From Agaribacterium sp. ZY112 (GTDB taxonomy: Bacteria; Pseudomonadota; Gammaproteobacteria; Pseudomonadales; Cellvibrionaceae), in the NCBI RefSeq assembly GCF_041346925.1, contig NZ_CP166840.1, positions 2,413,001 through 2,477,000 on the forward strand: DNA of 64,000 bases. Reading direction: 5' to 3'. How positions within the stretch are numbered: position 1 is the first letter of the stretch; every line of letters starts with the position of its first letter. The position numbers and the translations under genes were made by a program. This document shows, piece by piece, positions 8,881-18,451 of this stretch. The notes below the pieces were generated by a model. That model saw nothing but the letters and a program-made list of their open reading frames with translations. It did no database searches and had not been told where the DNA came from.

Positions 8881-9846
8881 ATGGTGCAAGAGTATAAGCA
8901 GGATTGGTATACGCATTTGGATGAGCTTAAGTCAATGCATAAGGATATTGCGGCTTTGTGTGAAGGCAAAAAAGTCGCTTTTTTAGACCTCCCGTTTCAC
9001 TACAATGTTGGCGATTTGTTAATTTATCTAGGTACTGAACAGTTTTTTAAAGACTATTCCATAGATGTTGCTTATCGTGCGTTTTGCAAGAGTATTAACC
9101 ATAAACGCCTGCAAACCTGTGATGTTATTCTGTTTCAGGGAGGAGGTCATTTTGGTGATATTTATCCCGCCCATCAGTTATTTCGTGAAGAGATTATTTC
9201 TCGCTATCCTAATAAGCGAATAGTGATGCTGCCAGCGACGATCCACTTTGCTTCTGAGCAGGCGCTAGAGAAAAGCAAGGCTATACATGCTCAGCATAAA
9301 GATCTGCACCTATTACTTCGTGATAAGAAAAGTGAAAAATTAGCCGAAGGCTTTTCAGAGAATATCTCCTTGATGCCGGATATGGCTCATAGCTTGCATC
9401 CACTTATCGAAGCATGTGAGGTGGAAGATAAAGAGCCTAGCTGTTCAAAAATACTGAATATGCGTCGCATTGATGTAGAGGCTAAAGCTGGGAGAGAGAT
9501 CGGTATCAGAAAGAAAGGTTTTGATTGGGACTCGATTGTCTCTTCTTGGGATCAAATATTATATCAATTGACTCACATGGCTGAGCGTTTCCCTTGGTTT
9601 ATCCCAAATGAAAAGCTTGTGAAGTTGTGGTTGCGTCAATCCAATTCTTTGGTATTTCGATCAATTTTTTACTTTAACTCGTTTAACCTTGTTTATACCG
9701 ATCGAATGCATGGTTTGATTCTTTCTTACTTACTAGGTAAGAATATTAAGTTGATTGATAATTCATATGGGAAAAATTACTCATATTATGAATTGTGGTT
9801 AAAAGACTCGCCTCTGATTGAGCTGGTGGGAAATGAGTCTAAGTAA
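8881..9846 (+). CDS. polysaccharide pyruvyl transferase family protein
   Basis: The product resembles CsaB/ExoV-type enzymes (PF04230) that transfer pyruvate from phosphoenolpyruvate onto a sugar as a ketal, giving the polymer acidic groups. Family features are FHYNVGDLLIYLG near the N-terminus, the glycine-rich FQGGGHFGDIYP, and the C-terminal TDRMHGLILSYLLG block. The frame is open from 8818 inside the previous gene. I prefer the ATG at 8881 because AAGGGTGG lies about 10 bases upstream, while the ATG at 8860 has no close ribosome site. It is in line with the glycosyltransferases, which supports a decorating role. Confidence 0.82.
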   Translation: MVQEYKQDWYTHLDELKSMHKDIAALCEGKKVAFLDLPFHYNVGDLLIYLGTEQFFKDYSIDVAYRAFCKSINHKRLQTCDVILFQGGGHFGDIYPAHQLFREEIISRYPNKRIVMLPATIHFASEQALEKSKAIHAQHKDLHLLLRDKKSEKLAEGFSENISLMPDMAHSLHPLIEACEVEDKEPSCSKILNMRRIDVEAKAGREIGIRKKGFDWDSIVSSWDQILYQLTHMAERFPWFIPNEKLVKLWLRQSNSLVFRSIFYFNSFNLVYTDRMHGLILSYLLGKNIKLIDNSYGKNYSYYELWLKDSPLIELVGNESK

Positions 9847-11125
9847 GACCGACATTATTGCCGCTTATTCAGCGGTAGCCGCGGTGGTTCGCATGTTGAG
9901 CGGGCCACTGACTATCTTAATAGTTGGCGCGTTGTTAACCACTGAGGAGATGGGGTTCTATTATACCTTCTACTCATTTGTAACAATGGCTATGTTATTT
10001 GAGGTAGGGGTAGGTTATGTGCTTAAGCAGTTCTACAGCCACGAAATTAAGTTGGATGCTAACGGCAATTTAGCTGGTTCTAGCCAGCGTAGTGTCAATC
10101 ATATATTTCGTTTCTCTCTACAATGGTATTCGTTAGTTGTACTTGTTTATATCTCAAGTATTTCAGTCTTGGGCGGTTTTTATTTTTCCGATTATGTTGG
10201 CGAGATTGAGTGGCAAGCACCGTTTTACCTGTTGGTTTGTGCGAGTGGCTTTCGTGTCTTTTTGAATGTATATGACTCGTATTTAGATGGTGTACAGTAT
10301 CAAGAACTGGTTAATGCCATACGTTTACTGTCTACCTTATTGGCCGCTTTTTCTTTGTGGGCCGCGATTTACTTAGATTTAGGGCTTTATTCGGTTGCTA
10401 TAGCTCAACTCGTATCGGGGCTTGTTATCGTCTGTATCGTGCTTCTTCGCCGAGCTAAAGTGTTTTCTCTTTTGGGCTCTGAGTTCAAAGAGGGCTACTC
10501 GTTTAAAGCACAGTTTTCTGAGATTTTTCCCTTATTTGGCAAGACAAGCTTAGTTTGGTTCTTTGGCTACTTTTTCTGGAATGGGTTTACATTGATAGCA
10601 TTCCGAGTTTATGGCGCTGAATTTGCTGGACGTATTGGCCTTTCGGTTTCGATTGCAAGGGGGGGCTATGATGTTGCCAGCTCATTTTTATTGAACCAAC
10701 GCACCATATTGGCAAATCAAATTGCGAATAATCAGGTCGATGCTGCGCTGAAGGTGTTTCGTCGTTACTTTTTGATCGCTGCTGTTGTTCTTGTAAGTGG
10801 TTACGGTGGCTTTTTATGTTTTCAATACTGGCTTCCAGATTTTTATTTGTTTGCTAAGTTGTTGGGGCCAACAGAGCTGCTTACGCTGTTTGCGTTTTTC
10901 TTGGTGACTCTGGTGACAGGCAGTTTAAATAATTTTGTACGTGCCTATAAGATTGAACCCTTTGTGTCCATGTCTATCTATGGGGCTATCTTTGTACCTC
11001 TAGCCTTTTGGCTTGGAAGCCAATTTTCTATTGATAATATCTTTTTACCATCATTGCTGGTTCTGATCGTACCTGTGTATGTATCTGTCAGTACTTTTTA
11101 CAATAAGGTTTATAGACATGCCTAG
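9833..11125 (+). CDS. Wzx-like polysaccharide flippase
   Basis: This is a membrane protein of about 430 aa with twelve or so hydrophobic segments, of the kind that moves lipid-linked repeat units across the inner membrane (MOP/Wzx superfamily). The N-terminus, with VRMLSGPLTILIVGALLTTEEMG, is typical. The frame opens at TTG 9818, but the ATG at 9833 fits better. It overlaps the gene before by 14 bases and the glycosyltransferase after by 8 bases, so translation is coupled. The assignment rests on topology and context more than on diagnostic residues. Confidence 0.8.
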   Translation: MSLSKTDIIAAYSAVAAVVRMLSGPLTILIVGALLTTEEMGFYYTFYSFVTMAMLFEVGVGYVLKQFYSHEIKLDANGNLAGSSQRSVNHIFRFSLQWYSLVVLVYISSISVLGGFYFSDYVGEIEWQAPFYLLVCASGFRVFLNVYDSYLDGVQYQELVNAIRLLSTLLAAFSLWAAIYLDLGLYSVAIAQLVSGLVIVCIVLLRRAKVFSLLGSEFKEGYSFKAQFSEIFPLFGKTSLVWFFGYFFWNGFTLIAFRVYGAEFAGRIGLSVSIARGGYDVASSFLLNQRTILANQIANNQVDAALKVFRRYFLIAAVVLVSGYGGFLCFQYWLPDFYLFAKLLGPTELLTLFAFFLVTLVTGSLNNFVRAYKIEPFVSMSIYGAIFVPLAFWLGSQFSIDNIFLPSLLVLIVPVYVSVSTFYNKVYRHA

Positions 11126-12110
11126 CCCTTTGGTTTCAATTATTTTGCCCGTTTACAATGTTGAAGCTTATTTGGAGCAGTGTTTGCTTTCTGTACTGGC
11201 GCAAACATATGAGTATTATGAGTTGATTTGTGTAAATGACGGAGCAACGGATAGCTCGCTTTCAATTTTAGAACGTTTTAGTTCAAAATTTGATGGGCGT
11301 ATGCGCATTGTTTCTCAAGAAAATGCAGGTTTAGCAGCGGCGCGAAATACGGGTTTAGACTTGGCCTCGGGAGAGTATATCTACTTTCTTGATAGTGACG
11401 ACTGGATTGATGCACAAACCCTGGCTGAGTGCACGGCTAGTATTATTCAGAACCATGCGGATTTGGTGGTTTTTAATGCGGAGGCGTTTAGTGAGTTAGA
11501 GGCGTCAAGTTCGATTAAAGAGCTAAATTATGTACGTGATTTGCCTAAAGCTTTGTATGTAAATGAGAGCATTTTTTCTGATACATACGCTCGAAGTTAT
11601 ATCGCACAGTCTTGTTGTTATTTTTATCGCCGTGCTGCGTTTATCAATCATCGTTTTATCCCTGGTATCTTGCATGAGGATCATTACTTCACCACACGGT
11701 TATTTATTGAGGCATCCTCTACGGTTGTTCTTGAGCGGGCTTTTTTCATGCGTCGTATTCGCCCAGGCTCTATCACTACCGTTAAAACAACTATGGCTCA
11801 TGCCGAAGGCTATTATGTGACGGTCGCGGCTCTATCTGCTTGGTTTAATGAAAAGGCTAATGTTGATTCTATAAGAGCCGATTTCCGCCGCTATTTAAAC
11901 TCATTGTTACGTGACGGTTTAAAGGCGGAGTTTCGAGTTGCACAGCAAGATGGGCGTTCAGTCACACTACTGCGTAAACTGAGTTTGCTTAAGCGCTTTG
12001 TGCGTATCGTAAGTGCTAAAACATTATTGCTGATGTTTTTTTCTCGATCTTTTTATCGCATAAAAGCACTTTTGAGCAAGGCTAAAGTGAAAGGGGAGGC
12101 CCATGCTTGA
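11118..12110 (+). CDS. glycosyltransferase family 2
   Basis: This is an inverting GT-A enzyme. The N-terminus has VSIILPVYNVEAYLEQCL, then ICVNDGATDSS with the metal/nucleotide acidic pair, ENAGLAAARNTGL and the DxD-like DSDDWID; a later LHEDHYF supplies the likely catalytic acid. I moved the start from 11079 to the ATG at 11118, just before the conserved strand and with AAGG upstream. It overlaps the flippase gene by 8 bases and the next GT2 gene by 8 bases. The C-terminal 60 residues are basic and may touch the membrane. Confidence 0.9.
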   Translation: MPSPLVSIILPVYNVEAYLEQCLLSVLAQTYEYYELICVNDGATDSSLSILERFSSKFDGRMRIVSQENAGLAAARNTGLDLASGEYIYFLDSDDWIDAQTLAECTASIIQNHADLVVFNAEAFSELEASSSIKELNYVRDLPKALYVNESIFSDTYARSYIAQSCCYFYRRAAFINHRFIPGILHEDHYFTTRLFIEASSTVVLERAFFMRRIRPGSITTVKTTMAHAEGYYVTVAALSAWFNEKANVDSIRADFRRYLNSLLRDGLKAEFRVAQQDGRSVTLLRKLSLLKRFVRIVSAKTLLLMFFSRSFYRIKALLSKAKVKGEAHA

Positions 12111-13095
12111 GGTGGCATCTGAGAAATTGAGGGACGATACCCCTTGTGTGCGTTACTCGATTATTGTTCCTGTTTATAACAACGCATCGGGTATGAATTC
12201 TATTGTTGATTGGTTTGATCGTAACGATTTTTTCTCCAAATCAGTTGAGTTAATCATTGTTGATGACGGCTCTTCTGACCCCGTTAAGCCTAAAGGCTGC
12301 TCGGGCGTTGGCTATTATTATCAGGACAATACGGGCGTATCTGGCGCAAGAAATTTAGGTATTGAGAAGGCTCGAGGAGAGTATCTTTGCTTTTTGGATT
12401 CAGATGATGCTTATCATGATAATTTTGTAGATGTGTTTGACGAAGCATTGGCTTCTGGCTCCTTCGATATGCTGGTCTCGGCTCCTTGTTATGTGCAAGC
12501 ATCTGAGCGGAACATACGCTCGCACAGTGCTTCTGCGGGGCGTTATCGTTCTAATGATTTTTTACAAGCTTACTTTTCTAAAAGAATAAGCGCTCATGTG
12601 TGCTCTATTTTATTGCGTCGGCGTTTTTTATTGGAGCAGGGTTTGCGCTTTGATCGTGAGCTCTATCTGTCTGAGGATATTTTCTTTATTGTCCTCTGTG
12701 CCACTAAAGCTTCTAACTTGGTGTTAGAGGAACAGAGCTATTTTGATTACTATCTTGTTGAAGGCTCAGCGACCAATCGTATCGCGACCGAGAAGGTGCT
12801 AAACCACTTTAAATCATTTGTTGCAATCTCAGACTTAGACAGTGATAGCTCGTTGAGGCGCAGTAAGAATTATTTTGTTGCGACCATGTATGTTCACTTT
12901 TTGCTTAAGTTGATCTCCAATAAAACAGAAAGTTCCGAAGTAATATCCTCTACAGTCGCAATGAATAAGTTATTGCGGCAGCCAATGGTGTTTCCTATAA
13001 GTACTCGTGGATTGGTACTTTTCTTGTTTCGAATTGTCTCTTATTTGCCGTCACGTCTGTGGCTGTTTTTTTTAACACGTTTTTGTCGACCTTAA
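12103..13095 (+). CDS. glycosyltransferase family 2
   Basis: A second GT-A enzyme of 330 aa, with YSIIVPVYNNASGM, IIVDDGSSDP, NTGVSGARNLGI and the DSDDAYHD motif, and a later YLSEDIFF that matches the catalytic acid region. It begins inside the previous GT2 gene with an 8-base overlap. The two are related in layout but differ clearly in sequence, so they likely add different sugars. A hydrophobic C-terminal stretch (about residues 300-325) could anchor it to the membrane. Confidence 0.88.
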   Translation: MLEVASEKLRDDTPCVRYSIIVPVYNNASGMNSIVDWFDRNDFFSKSVELIIVDDGSSDPVKPKGCSGVGYYYQDNTGVSGARNLGIEKARGEYLCFLDSDDAYHDNFVDVFDEALASGSFDMLVSAPCYVQASERNIRSHSASAGRYRSNDFLQAYFSKRISAHVCSILLRRRFLLEQGLRFDRELYLSEDIFFIVLCATKASNLVLEEQSYFDYYLVEGSATNRIATEKVLNHFKSFVAISDLDSDSSLRRSKNYFVATMYVHFLLKLISNKTESSEVISSTVAMNKLLRQPMVFPISTRGLVLFLFRIVSYLPSRLWLFFLTRFCRP

Positions 13096-13150
13096 TTCGG
13101 GTGGGTATGAATAGTATTCGGGTGTATATAAAGAATAAGGTGGGCAGTTA

Positions 13151-14188
13151 GTGAAGATTTTACATGTTGCGGAAACAATAAAGGGCGGTGTGGAGACCTA
13201 CCTGCGCCTATTGTGTGAATACCAAATCGAGCAAGGGGATGAACCTATCTTGCTGTGTAATGAGCCCGTTGATTGGCTCGACTCAGATAAACAGTATGTA
13301 TTTCCGCGTGAGTCTCGAGGGCTAAAAGGCTTGTTGGAGCTTGCTCGTAGTTATAAGGCGATATTAAAAGAGAGTGATGCGCAAGTTATTCATTTGCACG
13401 GTACATTTGCCGGCTTGATCGGTCGAGTGCTTCGTCGCTCTGCTGCTGGGCGCCCTTTGGTTTATTGCGCTCATGGCTGGGCCTATGATCGAGGCGACGG
13501 TGTATTACGTTATGCATATATGTTTGTTGAGTGGCTGCTCTCTTTTTTCTGTGATGCTGTTATAGCAATCTCGGAGCATGATGCTGAGCGTTATGTTGGG
13601 GGGCGTGGAAAACTTGTGCTAATTGAAAATGCCCTGGCAGATGCATTTGATGTGCCCCCAAGCTTTCCCGACAAAAAGACCTTGCTCTATGTTGGTCGTC
13701 TAGATAGGCAAAAGGGAATTGATTTACTTGTTAAAGCTTATGATGACGGCGCTTATGATTTTGATTTATTAGTTGTTGGAGATTCGGTTCTTGCTGATGC
13801 GACTATAAATACCCAAAAGAGTCGCTGTCAGTTTTTGGGCTGGTTAAGTGCAGAACAATTACAGCAGTTGTATGGTAACGTTTCAGCGCAAATAATTCCG
13901 TCGCGTTGGGAAGGTTTTGGTTTGGTTGCTTTGGAAGCGATGGCGGCTTCAAAGATGGTATTGGCTTCTAATGTTGGAGGCTTAACAAAGCTGGTTCATG
14001 GCGCCGAAGGAATCGTATTTGAAGCGAATTATGATGGGCTTGTTGAGGCCTTGCGTAAATTTGATCGTATTGAAAGCGCTGAAATAGTGCATAAAGGGCA
14101 GGTAGGGCGCGCTTTTTATGAGCAGGGCTATCGAATTGAGCGTCTTGGTCAGCAGGTGAAAGCTTTGTACTCGCGCTTATGCGGCTAA
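13151..14188 (+). CDS. glycosyltransferase family 4
   Basis: A GT-B family enzyme of 345 aa beginning with a GTG (AAGGTGGG lies upstream). The N-terminus has KGGVETYLRLL and, later, IHLHGTFAGLIGR. The C-terminal half shows LLYVGRLDRQKGIDLLV and SRWEGFGLVALEAMA, the donor-binding E(x7)E region. It is the last glycosyltransferase of the run, 55 bases after the previous gene. It probably acts on the same lipid-linked repeat as the others. Confidence 0.9.
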   Translation: MKILHVAETIKGGVETYLRLLCEYQIEQGDEPILLCNEPVDWLDSDKQYVFPRESRGLKGLLELARSYKAILKESDAQVIHLHGTFAGLIGRVLRRSAAGRPLVYCAHGWAYDRGDGVLRYAYMFVEWLLSFFCDAVIAISEHDAERYVGGRGKLVLIENALADAFDVPPSFPDKKTLLYVGRLDRQKGIDLLVKAYDDGAYDFDLLVVGDSVLADATINTQKSRCQFLGWLSAEQLQQLYGNVSAQIIPSRWEGFGLVALEAMAASKMVLASNVGGLTKLVHGAEGIVFEANYDGLVEALRKFDRIESAEIVHKGQVGRAFYEQGYRIERLGQQVKALYSRLCG

Positions 14189-14252
14189 AGCCTAGGCTCT
14201 TTATCATAAATTAAGAAGAATTGTAGCGAATCGGGTCGTTTTTTTATGTTTT

Positions 14253-14277
14253 ACATGGATAAAAGGTTTGTCCATGT
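14253..14277 (+). repeat. inverted repeat in the leader of the beta-barrel gene
   Basis: ACATGGA and TCCATGT are perfect 7-base arms with an 11-base spacer. A perfect 12-base palindrome GGCATATATGCC also lies at 14452-14463, 16 bases before the ATG at 14480. The 291-base gap 14189-14479 holds no gene, and these two elements are the only structure I see; either could be an operator. Confidence 0.3.
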
Positions 14278-14479
14278 GTTCGATGCGCTTTAAAATGTAA
14301 CCATTATTCCCAGATGCTTGTTTATATAGCGCACTTAGGCTTTGTATGAGTTGAGAGGGATGTTTAAGATTGAGAATCAGTCCTTGCTAGGCAGTTAAGT
14401 AATTATATTGCCATCTAGATACTCTCATATGGAATTTACACCGTTAAGCATGGCATATATGCCTGCAACAGGGGGCGGA

Positions 14480-15691
14480 ATGAAAAAGTTTAGAAGGTTG
14501 TCGTTGTTAGGCTTGGCTGGCTGCATAACTGCACCGGGTGTCATGGCTGAAAAATTTGATCCCGCTCCGATTAACTTATCGGGCTCGTTAAAACTTGTTC
14601 CTACGGTTGAGGCCGCTATGGAGCATAGTGATAATATTTATGATGAGGAGTTTGATGGAACCTCATCGAATATTCTTGTTGTTAAACCCGATTTTGCCCT
14701 CGGTACTGATGATGGCGTCAATCGTTATGGCGTACGTTATTCATTAACCTCAGGTACGGTTTATGTTAACTCAGATGATGATTATCTAGATCATCGCTTT
14801 AGCGCTCTGGCTCATATTGAACCTAATAGTAAAAACCGACTTGATATAGACGCATCCTACAATAAGTTGCATGAAGATCGAGGTTCTGGTTTGTCAGAAG
14901 GGCGTCCTGATGCGATCGATAAACCTGTTGAGTATGATATGACCTCAGCTAATGCTAGGTATCAATTTGGTGCTGAGAGTTCCCGAGCAAGGATTGGCGG
15001 TAAAATTGGCTACTACTCAAAGGAATACACTAACTTTCGTGAATATTCAGCCGCTCGAGATACCGATCAGAATAATTACGGCCTTGACTTCGAGCTTGGT
15101 TTAGGAGACGTCACCGCTTTAACGCTAGATGGCGTTGCCGCTGATATTCGATTCCCCCATATTGGAACAACCGAAGCTAGCCGTGATAGTACAGATAACC
15201 GTGCTTTTATAGGCCTTAAATGGGAGGCTCTAGCAAAAACCACTGGTAAAGCGAAAGTGGGTTATCAGGTTAAGGATTTCGACTCTGAAAGCCGTGAAGA
15301 CTTTTCGGGTACGGCGGTTGATATAGGCTTTACTTGGGAGCCGAAAACATATTCATCAATCGATTTCAGCTTAGGACAGGTAGCTAAAGATCCTACTTCT
15401 GTTGGGGCTGTTGGAGATTATATCGATGAGCGCTATCTATTATTAGCTTGGAATCATGGTTGGACATCAACTATATCTACCGATTTTAAAGCGTCGTATT
15501 CAGATGAGGACTATATCGGAAGCGGTGGCCGTCATGATGAAACCACAGGGTTTTCTGCAGAGCTGAACTATGCTTTTGCTCGTTGGTTAAAAGGTGGGCT
15601 TGGCTATGATTTTACTGACAAGGTCTCAACTGCAGAAAATATAACATTTGATAAAAATGTTTACAGTCTGTCTATAACGGCTAGCTTGTAA
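14480..15691 (+). CDS. outer-membrane beta-barrel protein of the exopolysaccharide locus
   Basis: The protein has a signal peptide (MKKFRRLSLLGLAG to about VMAEK) followed by some 375 residues of alternating polar/aromatic strands and acidic turns, and ends in a terminal beta-strand (SLSITASL). This matches the putative beta-barrel porin/EpsL-like group found next to Wza-type genes. The longer frame from 14408 was rejected because the signal peptide begins at the ATG at 14480, which is preceded by GGGGGCGGA. It is followed by the Wza-like gene with a TAATG overlap. A role in polymer export or anchoring is inferred from context. Confidence 0.8.
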   Translation: MKKFRRLSLLGLAGCITAPGVMAEKFDPAPINLSGSLKLVPTVEAAMEHSDNIYDEEFDGTSSNILVVKPDFALGTDDGVNRYGVRYSLTSGTVYVNSDDDYLDHRFSALAHIEPNSKNRLDIDASYNKLHEDRGSGLSEGRPDAIDKPVEYDMTSANARYQFGAESSRARIGGKIGYYSKEYTNFREYSAARDTDQNNYGLDFELGLGDVTALTLDGVAADIRFPHIGTTEASRDSTDNRAFIGLKWEALAKTTGKAKVGYQVKDFDSESREDFSGTAVDIGFTWEPKTYSSIDFSLGQVAKDPTSVGAVGDYIDERYLLLAWNHGWTSTISTDFKASYSDEDYIGSGGRHDETTGFSAELNYAFARWLKGGLGYDFTDKVSTAENITFDKNVYSLSITASL

Positions 15692-16215
15692 TGCGATTTA
15701 TTCTGTTCTTATTTCTTTTCCTATCTAGTTCGCTATTTGCTCAGGAAAGCACTAATGGGGACTACCGCTTAGGTGTGGGAGATTCCATACAGGTGCTTGT
15801 TTATGATGAACCTGACCTAACTATTGAAACAGTGATTGGTGATGATGGTGATATTAACTTCCCTTTTTTGGGGGATATTCCTATCAGCGGAAAAACCACT
15901 GACCAAGTGCAAAAGATCATTACCGAAGGCTTATTAGGGGATTACCTGATTAAACCATCAGTGCAGGTGCTTATTGTGGCTTATCGTCCCTTTTATATAC
16001 ATGGCGAAGTTAAGCAGCCCGGCGGTTATGCTTATCACCCTGGTTTGACGGTAGATCAAGCAATTGCTCTTGCAGGTGGGCTTACTGAGCGAGCTTCAGA
16101 GCAGAAGATTTTTATTAAACATGAAGTAAGTGGTGACGTTGTAATTGATAAAGTCGACTTAACTTATGTAATAAGCCCAGGTGACACCATCACTATTAAG
16201 CAGAGCTTTTTCTAG
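15691..16215 (+). CDS. Wza-type polysaccharide export protein
   Basis: This periplasmic/outer-membrane protein would form the exit channel for the polymer. It has a signal peptide (about residues 1-17, FLSSSLFAQE), a Poly_export domain starting at YRLGVGDSIQVLVYDEPDLT and an SLBB-like domain with VYRPFYIHGEVKQPGGY-like sequence (about residues 85-170). At 174 aa it is the short form (one SLBB), shorter than E. coli Wza, and I see no lipobox Cys. The beta-barrel protein encoded just upstream may supply the outer-membrane part that a short form lacks. Confidence 0.9.
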   Translation: MRFILFLFLFLSSSLFAQESTNGDYRLGVGDSIQVLVYDEPDLTIETVIGDDGDINFPFLGDIPISGKTTDQVQKIITEGLLGDYLIKPSVQVLIVAYRPFYIHGEVKQPGGYAYHPGLTVDQAIALAGGLTERASEQKIFIKHEVSGDVVIDKVDLTYVISPGDTITIKQSFF

Positions 16216-16240
16216 TTCCGCCTTTTATACAGAGAGTTTT

Positions 16241-18442
16241 ATGCAAACCTCCCCTAATCTTCAATCTGCAGCGATCGACTTGTTAGCTTATTGGTACATT
16301 GTACTGAAGTATAAGTTTCAGATTCTTGGTTTTGCGCTTTTCACGACCCTGCTTGCTGCGATATTTATTGTTGGGATGAGCCCTATATATCGAGCAACAT
16401 CTTCTATCTTGATTAAAGCAGAGCAAGAAAAGGCCGTTTCTATTGAAGATGTTTATACGCTTGATACGACTCGCAAAGAATACTTCCTTACACAGTATGA
16501 AATCTTACGTTCCAATAGCATTGCTGAGGCTGTTGTAGATCAAGTCGACTTAGGCAGTTGGGATGAGTATAAACCTAAGCAAAATACTAGCTTATTAGCG
16601 AGCTTTAAAGGCCTTATTAAGTCGTTTTTGCCAAAACCTGAAGTTAAACCGATAGATGACGAACTAAAGGCCAGGGCGGAAAAAGTTCGTTTGATTTATG
16701 AATTTAAGAAGAACCTATCTATATCCCCAGTCCGTAAAACGCAGTTAGTGCATGTCAGTTTTGAAGCTCAAGATCGAGTACTAGCAACTCGAGTAGCTAA
16801 TTTAATTGGCGATGTTTATATCGAGCACCAAATGGGCGCTCGTTTGTCCGTTAATAAGAAAGCAGTTGGTTGGCTGGGCGAGCGTTTAGAGCAGCTGCGC
16901 CTGAATCTAGATGAGTCCGAAGCTAAGCTTCAAGCATTTCGTGAGCAAGAACAGCTTATTGATATTGAAGGTGTGAGTGGCATCGTAGCGAGTGAGCTTG
17001 AAGGCTTGTCTTTAAATTATCGTGACGCGAGGAAGCGTCGTGTTCAAGCTGAAAGTGTCTACCTATTAGTTAAAAATAACAATATAGCTCTCGATACTGC
17101 AGAGCTATCAAGTTTGGCGGAGATTAGTAATCACCCATTAATTAGGGAAATTCGCCGCTCGGAGATCGAGGCCGAGAAAAAAGTTTCAGAGCTCTCTCAG
17201 CGCTATGGCCCTAAACACCCGAAGCTTATTGCGGCTAAAGCGGAGCAAGAGGCCGTCAATCAAAACCTGGACAACCAAATTGTTAAGCTTGTTAAAGGGA
17301 TTGAAAAGGAGCTGTCGGCAGCAACAGATAGAGAACGTCGATTGCTTGGCCAGCTCAATGAAGCTAAGCAAGAATATCAGGTGGTTAGTGGTAAAGAGTC
17401 TGAATACCTCAAGCTAAAGAGGGAAGTCGAGGCAAATCGTGAGCTTTACAATACTTTTTTGTCTCGCTTTAAGGAAACCGATATAGCAACTAACTTTGAA
17501 AGTCAGCAAGCGAGTATTCTAGATCGAGCGGAGTTACCTGGTGCGCCGGTTAAACCTCAAAAGGCTAAGTTGATTACTGTTGTGTTTGTTATGGCAGCCA
17601 GTTTTGCTATTGGTTTGGCTATATTGCTCGAAACTCTGAATGATAGCTTTCGAAGCGCGTCACAGGTTGAGGAGCAGCTTGGGCTTCGTTTTTTGGGTTT
17701 ATTACCCAAGCTGCCTGTTAAGAAGAATCAGCCACTGAATATTCATGCTTATTTTGATGAGCAATTTAAAGATTTTTCTGAGTCGGTTCGCACCCTGCGA
17801 ACAGGCTTTGTTCTATCTCACTTAGGCTTAGATCATAAGGTAGTTTCTATATCCTCATCGCTACCGGGAGAGGGGAAGTCTACAACATCGACAAACATAG
17901 CTTTTGCCATGTCTCAAATGGAGAAAACCATCTTAATTGAGGCAGATATGCGTAAGCCTAGCTTTAATAAACTGTTTTCATTGCCCCCCTATCAAGCGGG
18001 TTTATCTAATATTATTTCTGGCGTTGAAAAACTGGATGACTGTATCATTAAAGATAGTAAGTCAGGCCTCGATATCATTTGTGCGGGCCATATTCCTCCC
18101 AACCCACTCGAATTGCTATCTTCATCTGCTTTTGAACAGCTTCTTCAGGAGCTTAAACAAAGATACGATCGCATAATTATTGATACCGCACCGACTCAAG
18201 CTGTCAGTGATGCCTTGGTTGTTGCTAAGTTGTCCGACTCATTGATTTATGTTGTTAAGTCTAATAGTACAAAGAGGTCTTTAGTTCAGCAGGGGGTAGG
18301 CCGATTGCTGGAGGTAGGCACTAAAATAGATGGCATCGTCCTTAATCAGGTTGATATTGGTGCAAAGTCTAAGTCTGGTGGCTATCAAGGTTATTATGAT
18401 TATTACAGTTATGGCTCTAAGCAAGAGAGTAAGCCGTCTTAA
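16241..18442 (+). CDS. Wzc-type chain-length regulator and tyrosine autokinase
   Basis: This inner-membrane co-polymerase sets chain length and couples assembly to export. The first 60 residues hold a membrane segment, then come a Wzz domain and long coiled-coil, a second membrane segment near residue 450-470, and a cytoplasmic BY-kinase. I see Walker A SLPGEGKST (about residue 540), Walker A' LIEADMRKPS and Walker B IIIDTAP, and a Tyr-rich tail (GYQGYYDYYSYGS) for autophosphorylation. The frame opens at 16181, but the ATG at 16241 avoids overlap with wza and fits the family. The phosphatase gene follows 9 bases later. Confidence 0.93.
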   Translation: MQTSPNLQSAAIDLLAYWYIVLKYKFQILGFALFTTLLAAIFIVGMSPIYRATSSILIKAEQEKAVSIEDVYTLDTTRKEYFLTQYEILRSNSIAEAVVDQVDLGSWDEYKPKQNTSLLASFKGLIKSFLPKPEVKPIDDELKARAEKVRLIYEFKKNLSISPVRKTQLVHVSFEAQDRVLATRVANLIGDVYIEHQMGARLSVNKKAVGWLGERLEQLRLNLDESEAKLQAFREQEQLIDIEGVSGIVASELEGLSLNYRDARKRRVQAESVYLLVKNNNIALDTAELSSLAEISNHPLIREIRRSEIEAEKKVSELSQRYGPKHPKLIAAKAEQEAVNQNLDNQIVKLVKGIEKELSAATDRERRLLGQLNEAKQEYQVVSGKESEYLKLKREVEANRELYNTFLSRFKETDIATNFESQQASILDRAELPGAPVKPQKAKLITVVFVMAASFAIGLAILLETLNDSFRSASQVEEQLGLRFLGLLPKLPVKKNQPLNIHAYFDEQFKDFSESVRTLRTGFVLSHLGLDHKVVSISSSLPGEGKSTTSTNIAFAMSQMEKTILIEADMRKPSFNKLFSLPPYQAGLSNIISGVEKLDDCIIKDSKSGLDIICAGHIPPNPLELLSSSAFEQLLQELKQRYDRIIIDTAPTQAVSDALVVAKLSDSLIYVVKSNSTKRSLVQQGVGRLLEVGTKIDGIVLNQVDIGAKSKSGGYQGYYDYYSYGSKQESKPS

Positions 18443-18451
18443 TGGCGCGTT

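Noticed and set aside
14451..14466. TGGCATATATGCCTGC as a sigma54 promoter before the beta-barrel gene
   Set aside because: GG and GC are 11 bases apart here, and sigma54 needs 10; the palindrome GGCATATATGCC is reported as structure only.
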